Below, piece by piece: positions 21,726-32,542 of a stretch of 64,000 nucleotides of DNA (the first letter of the stretch is position 1; every line of letters begins with the position of its first letter). Under the pieces are notes generated by a model, which was not told the origin of the DNA, did no database searches, and worked only from the letters and a program-made list of their open reading frames with translations. Source of the stretch: Rosellinia necatrix. Lineage: Eukaryota > Ascomycota > Sordariomycetes > Xylariales > Xylariaceae. A program made the position numbers and the translations under genes. The stretch lies in contig JAGYVD010000005.1 in the NCBI GenBank assembly GCA_021209875.1, positions 62,001 to 126,000 of the forward strand, read 5' to 3'.

Positions 21726-24132
21726 GGTCGGCTCCAGGGAGAAGACTAGACTACTGTCAACTTGAATTGAAAATGAACAGAATAACTAGTTATAGTTATA
21801 GCTAGTTAGTTAATGAGTTTGTCATGTTTAATGAAAAGTTTGATGGAGGTTATCATCTAGGCATCACGCCTCCATAAATACGAGCGCTAGGAATCAGTTG
21901 AATAAGTTATCCAATAATTTTAAGACTGTGAGAGGACACCATCCAGTGTATACAACATGGAAATCTTTGTACTGAAACTGGAAAGAAACTGATTGGGGGC
22001 CTAGGTTCCCTTCATTTAGAGGTGTAGCTATAATTAAAGAAAGTGGGCGTGAATGTGGTGTGAATTCTATAATAATCATCTTCAAGTAGGAATGGGGGTC
22101 GGAGGAAGCCAAGAAAGATGTCAGATCAGCTAATAATAAAAGTGCTGAACCTATCGCAGGGGCTGCAGTCAAAATGCCAATGGTCATCTAGTAATCAAAA
22201 TATGCTGTAGGTATTGATCTGCGTCAAGTACGAGACTCTGCCCGCAGCTCAGGCTAAATAGAAAAGACCATTGTGACTGGGTCATTAGGGAAGCGGATAC
22301 TAAGGGGCTAAATTTGCTCCAGTGGCATAAAAAGGGGGTGTAAAATCGTCTACGTAAAATTTGAAGCTTCCCTTCTCCAGCTAGATTTATTTTTGGCATC
22401 GATGATTTTTTATGAATTATTTCAGTTGATACCTACATTCCCGCATCTCCTTGATCAACTAGTTCCCCATCCACGTGAATGATGCATCTCACAGTTGGAA
22501 GTGTAAATGCGACCTATCTCCAATGAAACCGCCATTGTTACCCCTTATTACAGGTGGTTCACTTCACTATGGATCCTCTACTGATCTAAAAGGTTATGAA
22601 CAGAGAGGCTCGTACACGCGTGTATTGCGACGGGAAAAGTAAGAGTCTTCTATCAAGAGCTCAGATAGTGCGTCCACACGGGTAAAGGGTCCAGAGCTAG
22701 AATAGCTGTTCATACTTACAACCCGTACTAATCTCATTCCAGCATGTTTGGGTCCAACATCTCAGTATTAGTACAAGGAGAAAATAGTTTCCGACCAGAC
22801 CAGGACTAAAACATCGCCCCCACCGTTGGAGTTTGCAGTGAGGTGGTGGAGGAGAAACGCAAACACAGTTACACTGTGAGGTCAAGTTTTCTCGTATAGA
22901 GCCTTATAATGCACCGCCAAGCACCGTGATATACATTTTCGGGGTCTGTAAGCCGGATAAAAAGCACAATAGGTAGGTAGATGCTACACGCGCTGAATAT
23001 GCTGAACACGCTGAACACCTTCGCAGGAACTTGTACTTGTCCTTCTAATAGGGATGACCACACATACACACACACACATACCTTTGTATTCGAAAGTGAG
23101 GCTTTTCGGTCGTCGCTTATTTCAAACATACTAGCAGACCTCGGAGGTTAGGAAGACTAATCTAATTCTATACTCCTAGAATGAAAGTCAGCTAACAAGG
23201 TTAGAAGGAAGGGGACCATTGCATATAGCTTTACTCTAGCTCCGTACTAAGGCTTTGTTTCAGTAGATATACCATGCCCATTACTTCTAGGCACCGCAGC
23301 AATATAGGGCTGTATTGATATTATAGACTACTACTAAGATTGGGAAGTGATTGACATACCCGCATACACCTGATATATTCCATATGCTGTACATAGTCTA
23401 CAACATCAACCTGACATGCCCCTAATTTTTATAGTTCATAGAATACACCATTATCTGGCTATGTACATTCCTCAACGTTCTTGTTTTCTTACTCGATTGG
23501 CTGAATATGGTCGAGTTAGAACATAGCAGGACTCTCCACCCGGAAGACTCGGAAGACCCTCACACCACTACAGGGAAGAACGCCCAACTCCCCAGCTCGC
23601 TGTGCATAGCCTAGAGAGGGATCACTTGTCGCGCGCAAAATTCAGTTCGTGAACATAATATAGAAACTGGGCACATTGATATCATTTCGGTATCACTGCC
23701 CCTATATCCCGGCAATTAGTTGCCAAGGTCCATATCATACCTTAGCCTTTCCTTGGACCTCCTTAATCCATGAGCTCTCCCGTAGTTGCACCAGGTCCAA
23801 CGACGTCGGATAATGCTCGAGCTCTACCCTTTCGCAATACCTTCTCCTCATATGCCCGAGACTCCTTCTCTAGTGCCTGAGGCGAACTTCCTCGGGGAGT
23901 TTGGCTTCTCTGATCCACTTGATTGCTCTGGCGCTAATAGGCGGGGAAACGAGCGAAGCGCGTACCCAAGAGAATGGAACGAACATCGATTGGACAATAG
24001 AAAGGGTTCCTAGGAGTTAATATGTTGGCCTATATCAACCAACACAGCCAACACAGTCAACGCGGCCAAGGTAGAAACTGAGCTTTTTCAATGGAGCCAT
24101 GCCCCGTCATTATTCTATCTTGTTACTCTAAA
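21726..24132. other. Gene-poor DNA, left part
   Basis: Promoter side of the DUF3433 gene followed by moderately AT-rich DNA. Short hydrophobic minus-strand frames at 21894-22187 and 22184-22399 overlap in different frames and may be remnants of an old gene; I do not recognise them. No RNA gene is seen. Confidence 0.4.
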
Positions 24133-24432
24133 TTACCTTCCCATAGGTTTTTCTGTGCATAAGGTTGGGAAAGCCCTGGACTTACAGACCACCACGATAG
24201 CCAAGCTTCGACCCAAAGCTTGCGGCCGTTTTTGAGGGAGTATAAACCCGAAACTATTAATAGTATCGCCGACCATACTGGCTCCTAACGGAAGGGGTGG
24301 TACATGGTGCCTCGCCGCAGGCATGAACCAATCTTCTGGTAGATAGGCGCAATCTTGCTTGTCCCTACGGAGATCCGCGCTCCGTCGAGTATTATGCCCG
24401 CAGTTATAGGACCACTGCGTGAAGGCACACAT
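24133..24432 (-). CDS. Hypothetical small Cys/His protein
   Basis: An open frame of 99 codons starting MCAFTQWSYNCGHNTRRS. Short fungal proteins that begin with Met-Cys and a Cys-Gly-His/Cys pattern are common, possibly metal binding, but I cannot assign a family. It has no signal peptide or membrane segment. The frame lies in gene-poor DNA and could be chance or a partial gene. Confidence 0.28.
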   Translation of the reverse strand: MCAFTQWSYNCGHNTRRSADLRRDKQDCAYLPEDWFMPAARHHVPPLPLGASMVGDTINSFGFILPQKRPQALGRSLAIVVVCKSRAFPTLCTEKPMGR

Positions 24433-26287
24433 CTAATTTGGAGTCCATATCCAAGGCGATGGGGTATGTATCCGTTTATAAAGCGTACCTGATATCCAAC
24501 GTAACAGAGCTGGGGAGATATAGGTTAAGTATATTTGAGAGGGGGAAGCTATCATATTTATATTGTGGAGTGATGTTTGTATTTTTTTAAGTTTTAGAAT
24601 TACGCATATAATGGCTGTGAGTGGGTTTCGACGCATTGAATATAACAAGTCCAATGGGATGCCTATTCTCTTGAAGGTCGATATGACTAGCTAACGTTTT
24701 ATCTTTCTGGACCACTAGCGAAGAGAACATCATCCTCCTGAGTTTCGTGACTTCAATGCCATAAGACAACTCCCAACACCATTTACCCCAGGCCTTACTT
24801 CATCTCGTAGAAAATGATAATCAAACCGTTGGGTAGTTAGCTGGGACTTGTTGCGTACCGGTAGATCCAATACTCTGCGCGTTCAAACGTTCAGGTCGGT
24901 GTAAGCCCCGACTAAGGTCGATAGCTAACAGCATGATTGTACCTACCCAGACTACAAAGTAGACAACACGAAGATAGTTGCTGGGTAATCTTGTACTGAG
25001 AACTAAGCTGTCAACATTTCGGTGAAGCCGTATTTAAATTGAAATATATGTGTAATTCACGGCCTATCTGACGCAAGGCTTGACTGCCTGAGGAGGTGGT
25101 GGTGGGGATGGGTATTAACTCTACCTTTGGCAATAGGTCTGGTGTTTTCCTCCTTCGATGTCGTGGATGTCGGATGCAACTATGACACTGCTAGCTACTA
25201 CCTGAAACACGCCTATCGATTCACTCCATGATACCCCTATCTGACACTAGAGTATCTCGTCTGGAGCCCGGGCTACCTCGGGTCGCCCAGAAGAACATGC
25301 TTTGAAATAAGTGCTATTTATCTATCCCGTGGATAGATGGCAGCAGCCTTCCAGGTTGTCATGTGATGTCTAGTCATATGAGGGTAGAAGCTGGGTCGCA
25401 AGTAGATAGCTTAGTATAGGGGCAGGGCTCAATTCTACTAATCCCTGGGCCGACCATCTGAGGTGGGAGGCCTTCAGCCCTTATATACACCAGTGTGCCA
25501 CTAGAACTACACCGTAGTGTAGCCGGTACTATGCTATGTGCTTCATGTACCTGAGACAGGTGCCCTTAATATCAAATAAAGAGAAAAGCCTTGGACGGCT
25601 GTGGCTAGTGGGAGTTCTATCCCCTGGCGGTGCAACACGAGGGTGGCTGGTGCCAGGTGGGGTTGTGCGTTGACCATACTTACCTAATCGCAGGTGGGAC
25701 ATAGTTACCTAGACTCAGGCTAAAAGCGGCATGGCTCAGGTGTAATTAATTCCTATTTCAGTAAAACCTAGGTAGTACGTAGCTGAGCTTTCTACCAGGC
25801 AGTCTACTGTAGGTGCGGAATCAACGCATGCAGTTGAAATGAGAGTAGAGACTTGTCAGACAACCAGGCGACAACACAAAGCGATGTATGTAATCGCCAC
25901 GGCATCAAATATCTGCCCTTGCTTTGGTTTTCTAATGATTAGGTACTTATGACATCTGGAGCGAACATCTGGAGCGATACTGTACCGTACCAAGGTAGGT
26001 ACCTACTGAGCTTACCATATCTATACTAGTCGTTATATACAGGTCACGGCAGGTATCAATCTTTGTGGAACGAAATCACATGCACATCTGGCCCCTACAC
26101 TAATCCTAGCTTGATCGCTCCTCCCCGGTACTAGGGATAATAATAGTAAAGTCTAAACGTGATGATCTGAGAGAAACGCTGGGGAAGAAAAAAAAACAGA
26201 AGGAGAGGGGGATTAGATAGGGAAGGAACCTTCAACACAAGTTAGGTAGGTAGGGTAGCTAGGGATGTAGTCAGCCGTCGCATCCTG

Positions 26288-26342
26288 TCACTTCACTATC
26301 ACTTCACTATCACTTCACCATCACTTCACTGTCACTTCACTG
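26288..26342 (+). repeat. 11-bp tandem repeat (TCACTTCACTA) x5 in promoter
   Basis: Five consecutive units of TCACTTCACTR, the third with a single change. It lies about 205-260 bp upstream of the start codon of the histidine-phosphatase gene and just before a TATA-like sequence. Confidence 0.9.
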
Positions 26343-26360
26343 TCACTATCGCCTAACTTC

Positions 26361-26460
26361 ATATATAAACACACAACATAACTCCATCTCTTGGCTGTTC
26401 CCGTTACTCGTCTCCTGGTGACTCTTTTTTTTTTTTTTTTCTTCCCCTCTCCCTCTTTCT
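26361..26460 (+). promoter_or_regulatory. Core promoter candidate: TATA-like and CT-rich tract
   Basis: ATATATAAAC at 26361-26370 is a plausible TATA element. A pyrimidine tract at 26423-26460 follows, as is common just upstream of fungal transcription starts. The start codon of the downstream gene is at 26548. Confidence 0.5.
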
Positions 26461-26547
26461 TGTATTGCAGTTACCGTGTCGTCATCCACCATCGTCCCCC
26501 GTCTTTCCCCCCTCCCTTGCCTTTGAACGTTTGATAGAACCGGCGCT

Positions 26548-28870
26548 ATGGGGCGTCCCCCAGCCTATATCTTCGTGGTTAGGTGTGTTGCTACCTCGCC
26601 CCGATAGCTTGTCCCTGTCTGGCTATCCTAGATTGTATATCTATATCTATATATCTATATATATATATACCTTGCCTAGATTCGCACTGACCCCTCGGGC
26701 AACCCACAGGCATGGACACCGTCTCGATGCTGCCGACAAACAATGGCATCTGACCTCGCCGACCCCCTACGATCCCCCCCTCACCTATGGCGGCTGGATG
26801 CACTCGAGGACCGTCGGCGCCCGCATTGCTTCCATCCTACGAGATGAAGCCGCCGCCGGTATCTCCCTCGAGCCCTCGTTGCCCTCCGCGTCCGCGCCCT
26901 TATCTTCCGCCCCGTTCTCGGCCTCGGCCGAGCCCTCGCGGAAACCGCGTCGCTTTCGTATCATCCTCCACAGCTCTCCCTTCCTCCGTTGTGTGCAGAC
27001 TTCTGTCGCAATAAGCGCTGGTCTAGCGGCAAATTCCACAGCCTCGCTCGCCCTCACGAAGACGCAGCCTGATGTTGCCATATCTACCGCAGCCAGCCAT
27101 CAGGCTCACCAGGCCCACCAGGCTCACCAGGCTCACCAGGCTCACCAAGCGCATGGCGTCTCCCATGATCCTCCGAGACATGTCGAGAAATCCATCTTGC
27201 GACTGGATGCCTTCCTCGGTGAATGGCTGTCTCCTGAATATTTCGAACACATCACGTCCCCTCCGAAATCGGCGCTGATGTTGGCTACGGCAAAGGCCGA
27301 GCTGCTCCGGCGATCGAGCTACCACGACTACCCCCATTATCATCATGTGCATTCCCATGCCCGTGTGCATTCGACCGTATCCAGTCACCTATGGAATAAT
27401 ATCTCGAGCAGTAACGGTGTCTCGGGGGTGACCCAGACCCATGACCCTTCGGGTGGCCTCTCTGGCCTCGACTCCCTGCCTCGCCTTGCGAATAGCCTGC
27501 CGGGCCGCGATGGCGACTCGAGCGGACATTCAAGTTCCAATGTCGGACGAAGGGCATCCCAGGAGACCCACCACACGCTTGGCTACGTATTTCCCGTTCC
27601 ATCTTATGCGCTTTCCACCTCGGAACCTATCCCCAGGGGTTACGTGGCCCATGCCCGGGATGCCTGCGTGTCCATAGACTACCAATGGGACTCTTCACGA
27701 GATACATTAACTTGGGGAGATGGGGGGACGCTACCGGAAGAATGGTCTTCCATGCACCAGAGATTCCGTCGAGGACTAAGGCGATTAGTCGACTGGTATG
27801 ATGTGACCGAAGGGGCTGGCGAGATGGTGACCCGAATAGCGAAGACGCCTCAGCTATTGGATCCAGACTGTGCTATCGAGGACGATGACGATGACGACGA
27901 AGAAGAAGTGGAAGACGTCGTTGTCCTCGTTTCGCATGGTGCTGGCTGTAATGCCCTCGTCGGTGCCCTTACACAACAACCGGTCCTAGCCGACGTTGCC
28001 ATGTCTTCGTTGACAATGGCCAAAAGGCGGCCCGCTTTCGATTCCCAAAATACTGGCCTCGCCAGAGTGATGTCAGTGCCGTATTCGGATGCCTCCGGGT
28101 CCGCGGCCAAAACACCCATGGCAGAACTATACGAGCTCAAATTGTTTGCCAATACCGATCATCTCACCAGCCCGTCTTCGCCTACCGCTCGCAACCGCGA
28201 GTCATCTCCGGCAGCGTCGAGTCCCCGTCCTTTCAACGCTGGCTATACATCAGCACTTAGAGAAATCAACTTTGGCTCGCTCTATGGCAGTCCATCCAGG
28301 GGCAGCCAAGACCGCTCAACTAATGTGACCCCAGGTAGCCCGCGACGATCCCCGGTCGGCCCAGCGTTGGTCATCGCACCCTCGGTGTATAATGCGAATA
28401 CTGGTGGCATCACTGTTGGGAGTGGAATGTCTACCTTCTCGGTCACTCGGCCAGATAGGTCAGGTTCAGGTACATGGGGTTTATGGAGCCCGAGGCAAGA
28501 TGAGGAGAGCCAGGAGAAGGAGCCAGAAACACCCATGTTCCTTGATTTTAGTCACGAGAAAGCAGCCGGACCCAAGGTGATGAACGTAGATATACACAAG
28601 GATGAAAGGCCCACGCCGGTCCTAGATATCGACAAGCCGACGTACACCACTACGGTCGACGGGAGAGGGAGACCCCATACCCGTGACCCAGAAAACCCCT
28701 CAGAGCACCATGACGAAGAACATGATAAGTTCGACGAAGGTCAGGTTCCTCGTCTCTGGACTAGTACGGGCAACGGAGGCTTGTGGGGAACCCCTATGCC
28801 ACCGGGTGACGCCGAACGTCTACGCGACTTTAGTACCAGCAAGAGACGATGGACCGTCACCGAACGATAA
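26548..28870 (+). CDS. Histidine-phosphatase (phosphoglycerate mutase-like) family protein
   Basis: Two exons, 26548-26582 and 26710-28870, encode 731 residues. The first exon gives MGRPPAYIFVV and the splice joins it to RHGHRLDAAD, rebuilding the catalytic RHG motif (residues 12-14); this decides the start. The 127-bp intron is TA-rich and happens to be open in frame, so an unspliced reading from 26465 would hide the true N-terminus. The second active-site His is 421 in VLVSHGAGCNALVG. About 400 residues separate the two, so the domain carries long inserts, including a run of HQA triplets (142-160) and an acidic stretch before His421. The tail is Ser/Pro-rich and probably disordered. The superfamily holds phosphatases and mutases; the substrate is unknown. 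Confidence 0.88.
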
Positions 28871-30016
28871 ACCATACTTACTTACCTGATGGCGGTGCCG
28901 GGGTACTTGTATTCTCTACGGCTCGCATACGCCATAACTACCAGGAAACTTGGTTTGCCTTTTTTTTTTTTTCTTGTGATGGAGAGATTGCCCTCGCCCC
29001 AAAATGCAATCTCTAGCGCACAAAAACATCACTATGCATTGAATTACGACGTAACGGAACCCGGGCATTTCAAAAGCATCATAAATAGCAGATTCCTCTC
29101 GGGGGCGTAGCCGATTTCTTTCTGGGACAAAGCGGGGCGTTCATTTGTTCTGTCTATATGCATACAAAAGGAGCTTGTCTAACGCGACCTACCAGTGTTG
29201 CCACATAGCGTAGCATGGCACGGCATTACATGAATTGTGAAATCAGTGCCAGGTCCCGGGTGTGCATGAACCAAAATTGTTACTGTATAAACACAAATAT
29301 GAGCGTGTACACCACGTGAATGTCAACTCTTTACTCTATTCAAACCAACGTGTTATGTCTTATACCTTCGAGCATGGCACGGAGGCTCGATAACAATCGT
29401 AAGCTTAAAAGACCACCTGATACCTACTTAGTAGCCAGACGCTATGGGCAGGGCATATGAACCCCGTCTCAATGCATGGGAAGCGAGATTCGAAATTTCT
29501 ATTCTATCTATACCACTCCGAACTACCCCATGCTTCTTCTCTATAATAGGAGCCATAATCGTAACCGGTAGTAGGTATGCAACAGCTCGTGCGAACCATA
29601 GCCCGTAGCCTACCGCACTAAAAGTCAGGCACCCTTTTCCCTCTTTCTTTCTAGCTTCCGTGGTGACGCTTTACTCGCGTCTCTTCTACGGACGAGTCGA
29701 AGACGCAATCCCTCACGCCGAGAGCCGGCCTTCTTCAGACCCTCTTCTCTCCTATCTACCTCCTCTCGCCTTTCCCTGCGTGCGTAGTTACCCCGCGGCA
29801 ACTCCGACATGGGCGAGCGAGCGGCCCAACAGGGAATCGCACATGGCGGATTCATCCTCCTCTCACGGCGCGGTAGCAACAGCGCAACGTGTTCGCTTAC
29901 ACCACGAATGGGTCATCCATCCATTCCGTCCCGTCCCGTCTTTGGGGAAGGGGAAGGGGAGAGAGGGAGATCTCGTCTCCCCCTTCCTCCCCCCCCCTCC
30001 TCCTCCTTCCTCTTTC
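28871..30016. other. Intergenic between two convergent genes
   Basis: No gene is seen. A T-run lies at about 28958-28972. Both neighbours end here. A purine/pyrimidine-biased stretch near 29940-30015 abuts the 3' end of the carrier gene. Confidence 0.6.
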
Positions 30017-31229
30017 TTATCCGAAGGTCTTCCGCATCGCCTGATGAGCCAACTCGACACCAAGGAACGTAGCAGCGTTCGCAGGCACAGCGCGCGCGAG
30101 GGCAGGCCCGAAGCCGGGGAAGAAGGCGCGGAAGCCGCCGCGGGCGTAGAGCTCGCGGACGACGCCGCCGATGCTGACGTTGCCCTCGGCGGTCTGCAGG
30201 CGGCTCTTGACGGTGTCGACGGGGAAGACGGGGATCCACATGGCGACGCCGGCGGCGCCGCCCGCGGCGGTGATGGCGAGGAGGCTGAGGTCGCCCTGGG
30301 GCTTGCCCGTGGCGGGGTCGCGCGGCGTCAGGCGGCGCTTGATGTACTCGTAGGCGGCGAAGTAGGCGGCGCTGCCGGGGCCGTCGCGGGCCAGGGTGGC
30401 GGCGGAGCCGCGGAAGACGGAGCGCAGGCCGCCCTCGGCGTACAGCTGGCGGACGACGTCGAGGCCGCCCTTGTAGCGCGGCTCCTCGCCCGGCTTGAGG
30501 CGCTGGCCCTGCACCTGCAGGATCACCTTGACGCGCTCGAAGGGGGCCGTGATGGCCGTCATTGGGATCGCGCTGAAGAAGCCGGCCGCCGAGATCTGCG
30601 CGATCGAGAGCCCGCCGTCGGCGCCCGGGGGCGAGATGGAGGTGACCAACTGTTTGCCTACGTCGTAGCCCCAGAAGGAGACGGCGACTGTGGGATAAAG
30701 GGGTACGCATTAGTTAACCTAGTAAGGGATACATACATAGATACATAGATACATAGATGCATACATGCATACATACATATATGGGGAATGGAATGAGTAA
30801 GGGGGAGGCAAAGGGGTCAGGAATCCGGTTAAGGAGGGGAAGAGAGAGAGAGAGAGAGAGAGTAGACTCACACATAGGCGTGACGCCTACCAAGGGAGCG
30901 CTGACGCCGGCGTAGAGGCCGCGGCGCAGGCCGTCGCGGGCGACGCTCTTACGGACGACGTCGATGGCGGAGGAGTAGACGCCGCGCTCGGCGGTCTGCA
31001 TGCGGACCTTGACGAGGTCGAAGGGGTGGCCGACGACGACGGCGCAGATGCCGCCGAAGCCGCCGGCCGCGAAGGACCGCACCTGCGCGCCCAGGCTGCT
31101 CGCGGCCGCCTTGACGTCGGCCTTCGCCTCGTCCTTGGTCTCGGGTATGTGCGGTAGGTGGCCGGCCACGGGGGCGGGCAGGGCCGACTGCAGCTTCTGG
31201 TTGACGCTGTCGTTGGGCGAGGTCGACAT
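30017..31229 (-). CDS. Mitochondrial carnitine/acylcarnitine carrier
   Basis: Two exons, 31229-30872 and 30687-30017, encode 342 residues. Three tandem carrier repeats are visible, each with the P-x-[DE]-x-x-[KR] signature: PFDLVKVRMQ, PFERVKVILQ and PVDTVKSRLQ. Repeat 1 and the stretch YAGVSAPLVGVTPMFAVSFW, rebuilt across the splice, match the carnitine/acylcarnitine group (yeast Crc1, Aspergillus AcuH, human SLC25A20). These exchange acylcarnitine for carnitine across the inner mitochondrial membrane and support growth on fatty acids and acetate. The N-terminal extension of about 45 residues before repeat 1 is typical of the fungal proteins. The 184-bp intron carries AG and CATA microsatellites. 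Substrate is inferred from resemblance. Confidence 0.92.
30725..30862. repeat. CATA/ATAC and AG microsatellites in carrier intron
   Basis: A run of ACAT/ACATAG units at about 30730-30780 and an AG run at about 30839-30862, both inside the intron between 30871 and 30688. Confidence 0.8.
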
Positions 31230-32542
31230 GGCGGCGGAGGCGGCAAAGGCGGCGGCGGGCGGTTAAGGGGGAGGCCGGGGCGAGGGAGGAGGCGATGGGA
31301 GTAGGCGCTGGACGGCGGTTTCGCGGCGACTAGGCCGGCAGAGGCAGCGGCAGCGGCAGCGGCAGCGGCAGGAGGAAGAAAGACTCGGTCGTTGTTATGT
31401 TATCTACACACGTCTAAATATCTCACTCGCCCTCTCTAGCTGCTCCTTCTCTATGATTCCGGTCCGACAACCGCGGTGTATGTAACACCTAATTAATAGA
31501 CCATCTAGATAAGCCCAGTGCCGTCGTCGTCTGAGGGGTATAAGAGGTCGAGTGTGAATGCAAGACGAAGAAAAGAGAGAGCACGGAAGAAAGAAAGAAA
31601 GAAAGAAAGAAAAAAAAAAAGGGTTAACCAGACAGTCTAGGAAGAATATCTAATGCGCGCACTCTCTCTCCATGCATCTGATAACTAAACTAACTAGTCC
31701 GGTGTATCATATCAGTTTAGCTCAGGTAGGTGTCCTATCTAGTCAACAGGTGCGTGGTCGGCAATTGGCGGCCGGCGGGAGAGAACACGACGTCAGTCAC
31801 GTTGCCTCGGCTTAAGGGGAGCATTTCAGCCCACCTTAGCCCCACGGCGCTCGTCGGGGCACAATCGGCACTCATAGACCCGCCGCTTCGGTACTAGCGC
31901 CGAGCATGTGAGGCGGGGAGCATGGGTAGCATCGCCGCTGCTGATTGGTGCGAGCCGCGAACCGAGTCTTGGTACCAAATAAGGGCCTATGGCGCCTATT
32001 AAATTACTGCATGGCGCGGCTACCATTAATTAACACCCCGGTTCCACGTAACCATCAACGCGCTACTTGAAGGACAACACAACGTGATATTGCCGAAGTC
32101 AACACACAGTTTCCGAGCCTTCCATTCTGCCGAGGGTCGCTCTAAAAACAAATCAATAAGGGCTGTTTCATGGTGACCGACTCGGGGGTTGGTGGGCTGG
32201 GTCAAAGTCTCGGTCGTCCTTTTCTATGTCTTGGTATACAAACTAGATGAGGTGGATATGATATAGACAATCAGTCAGTATCCCCGCGGCACAGGCATGA
32301 TGAGTAGTAGTATACTTCACTTTGGTCGCACCTAGCCAACGTCTTTCTTTTTAGGCTCTTTTTATTTTGTCTTCCCCGACCCAGACCTTGTATCTAATCT
32401 CGGGATATGTATATACACACTGGAAACAAATCGCGTCTCCCAACTCTATATACTGCCTCATAGCAACCGTACTTCCGACATCCGACATATATAGGACGCC
32501 CAACGCCTCGGGTTAATCCTACACCCCGACCGCCCTGATTGA
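31230..32542. other. Intergenic, promoter side of carrier gene
   Basis: Contains a GGCAGC hexamer run at about 31340-31370 and a GAAA run at about 31590-31612 upstream of the carrier. The right part is the 3' flank of the zinc-transporter gene. No gene is seen. Confidence 0.6.

Larger units (their letters stand above)
24433..26547. other. Gene-poor DNA, right part, and upstream region
   Basis: No supported gene. Copies of the CCTAGGTAG/TAGGTACCTA type motif occur (near 25767 and 25994). The last 300 bp are the promoter region of the histidine-phosphatase gene. Confidence 0.5.

Noticed and set aside
29660..30748. Plus-strand frame of 362 codons
   Set aside because: Antisense shadow of the GC-rich carrier gene; composition is repetitive Ala/Gly/Asp and the minus strand carries a clear family.
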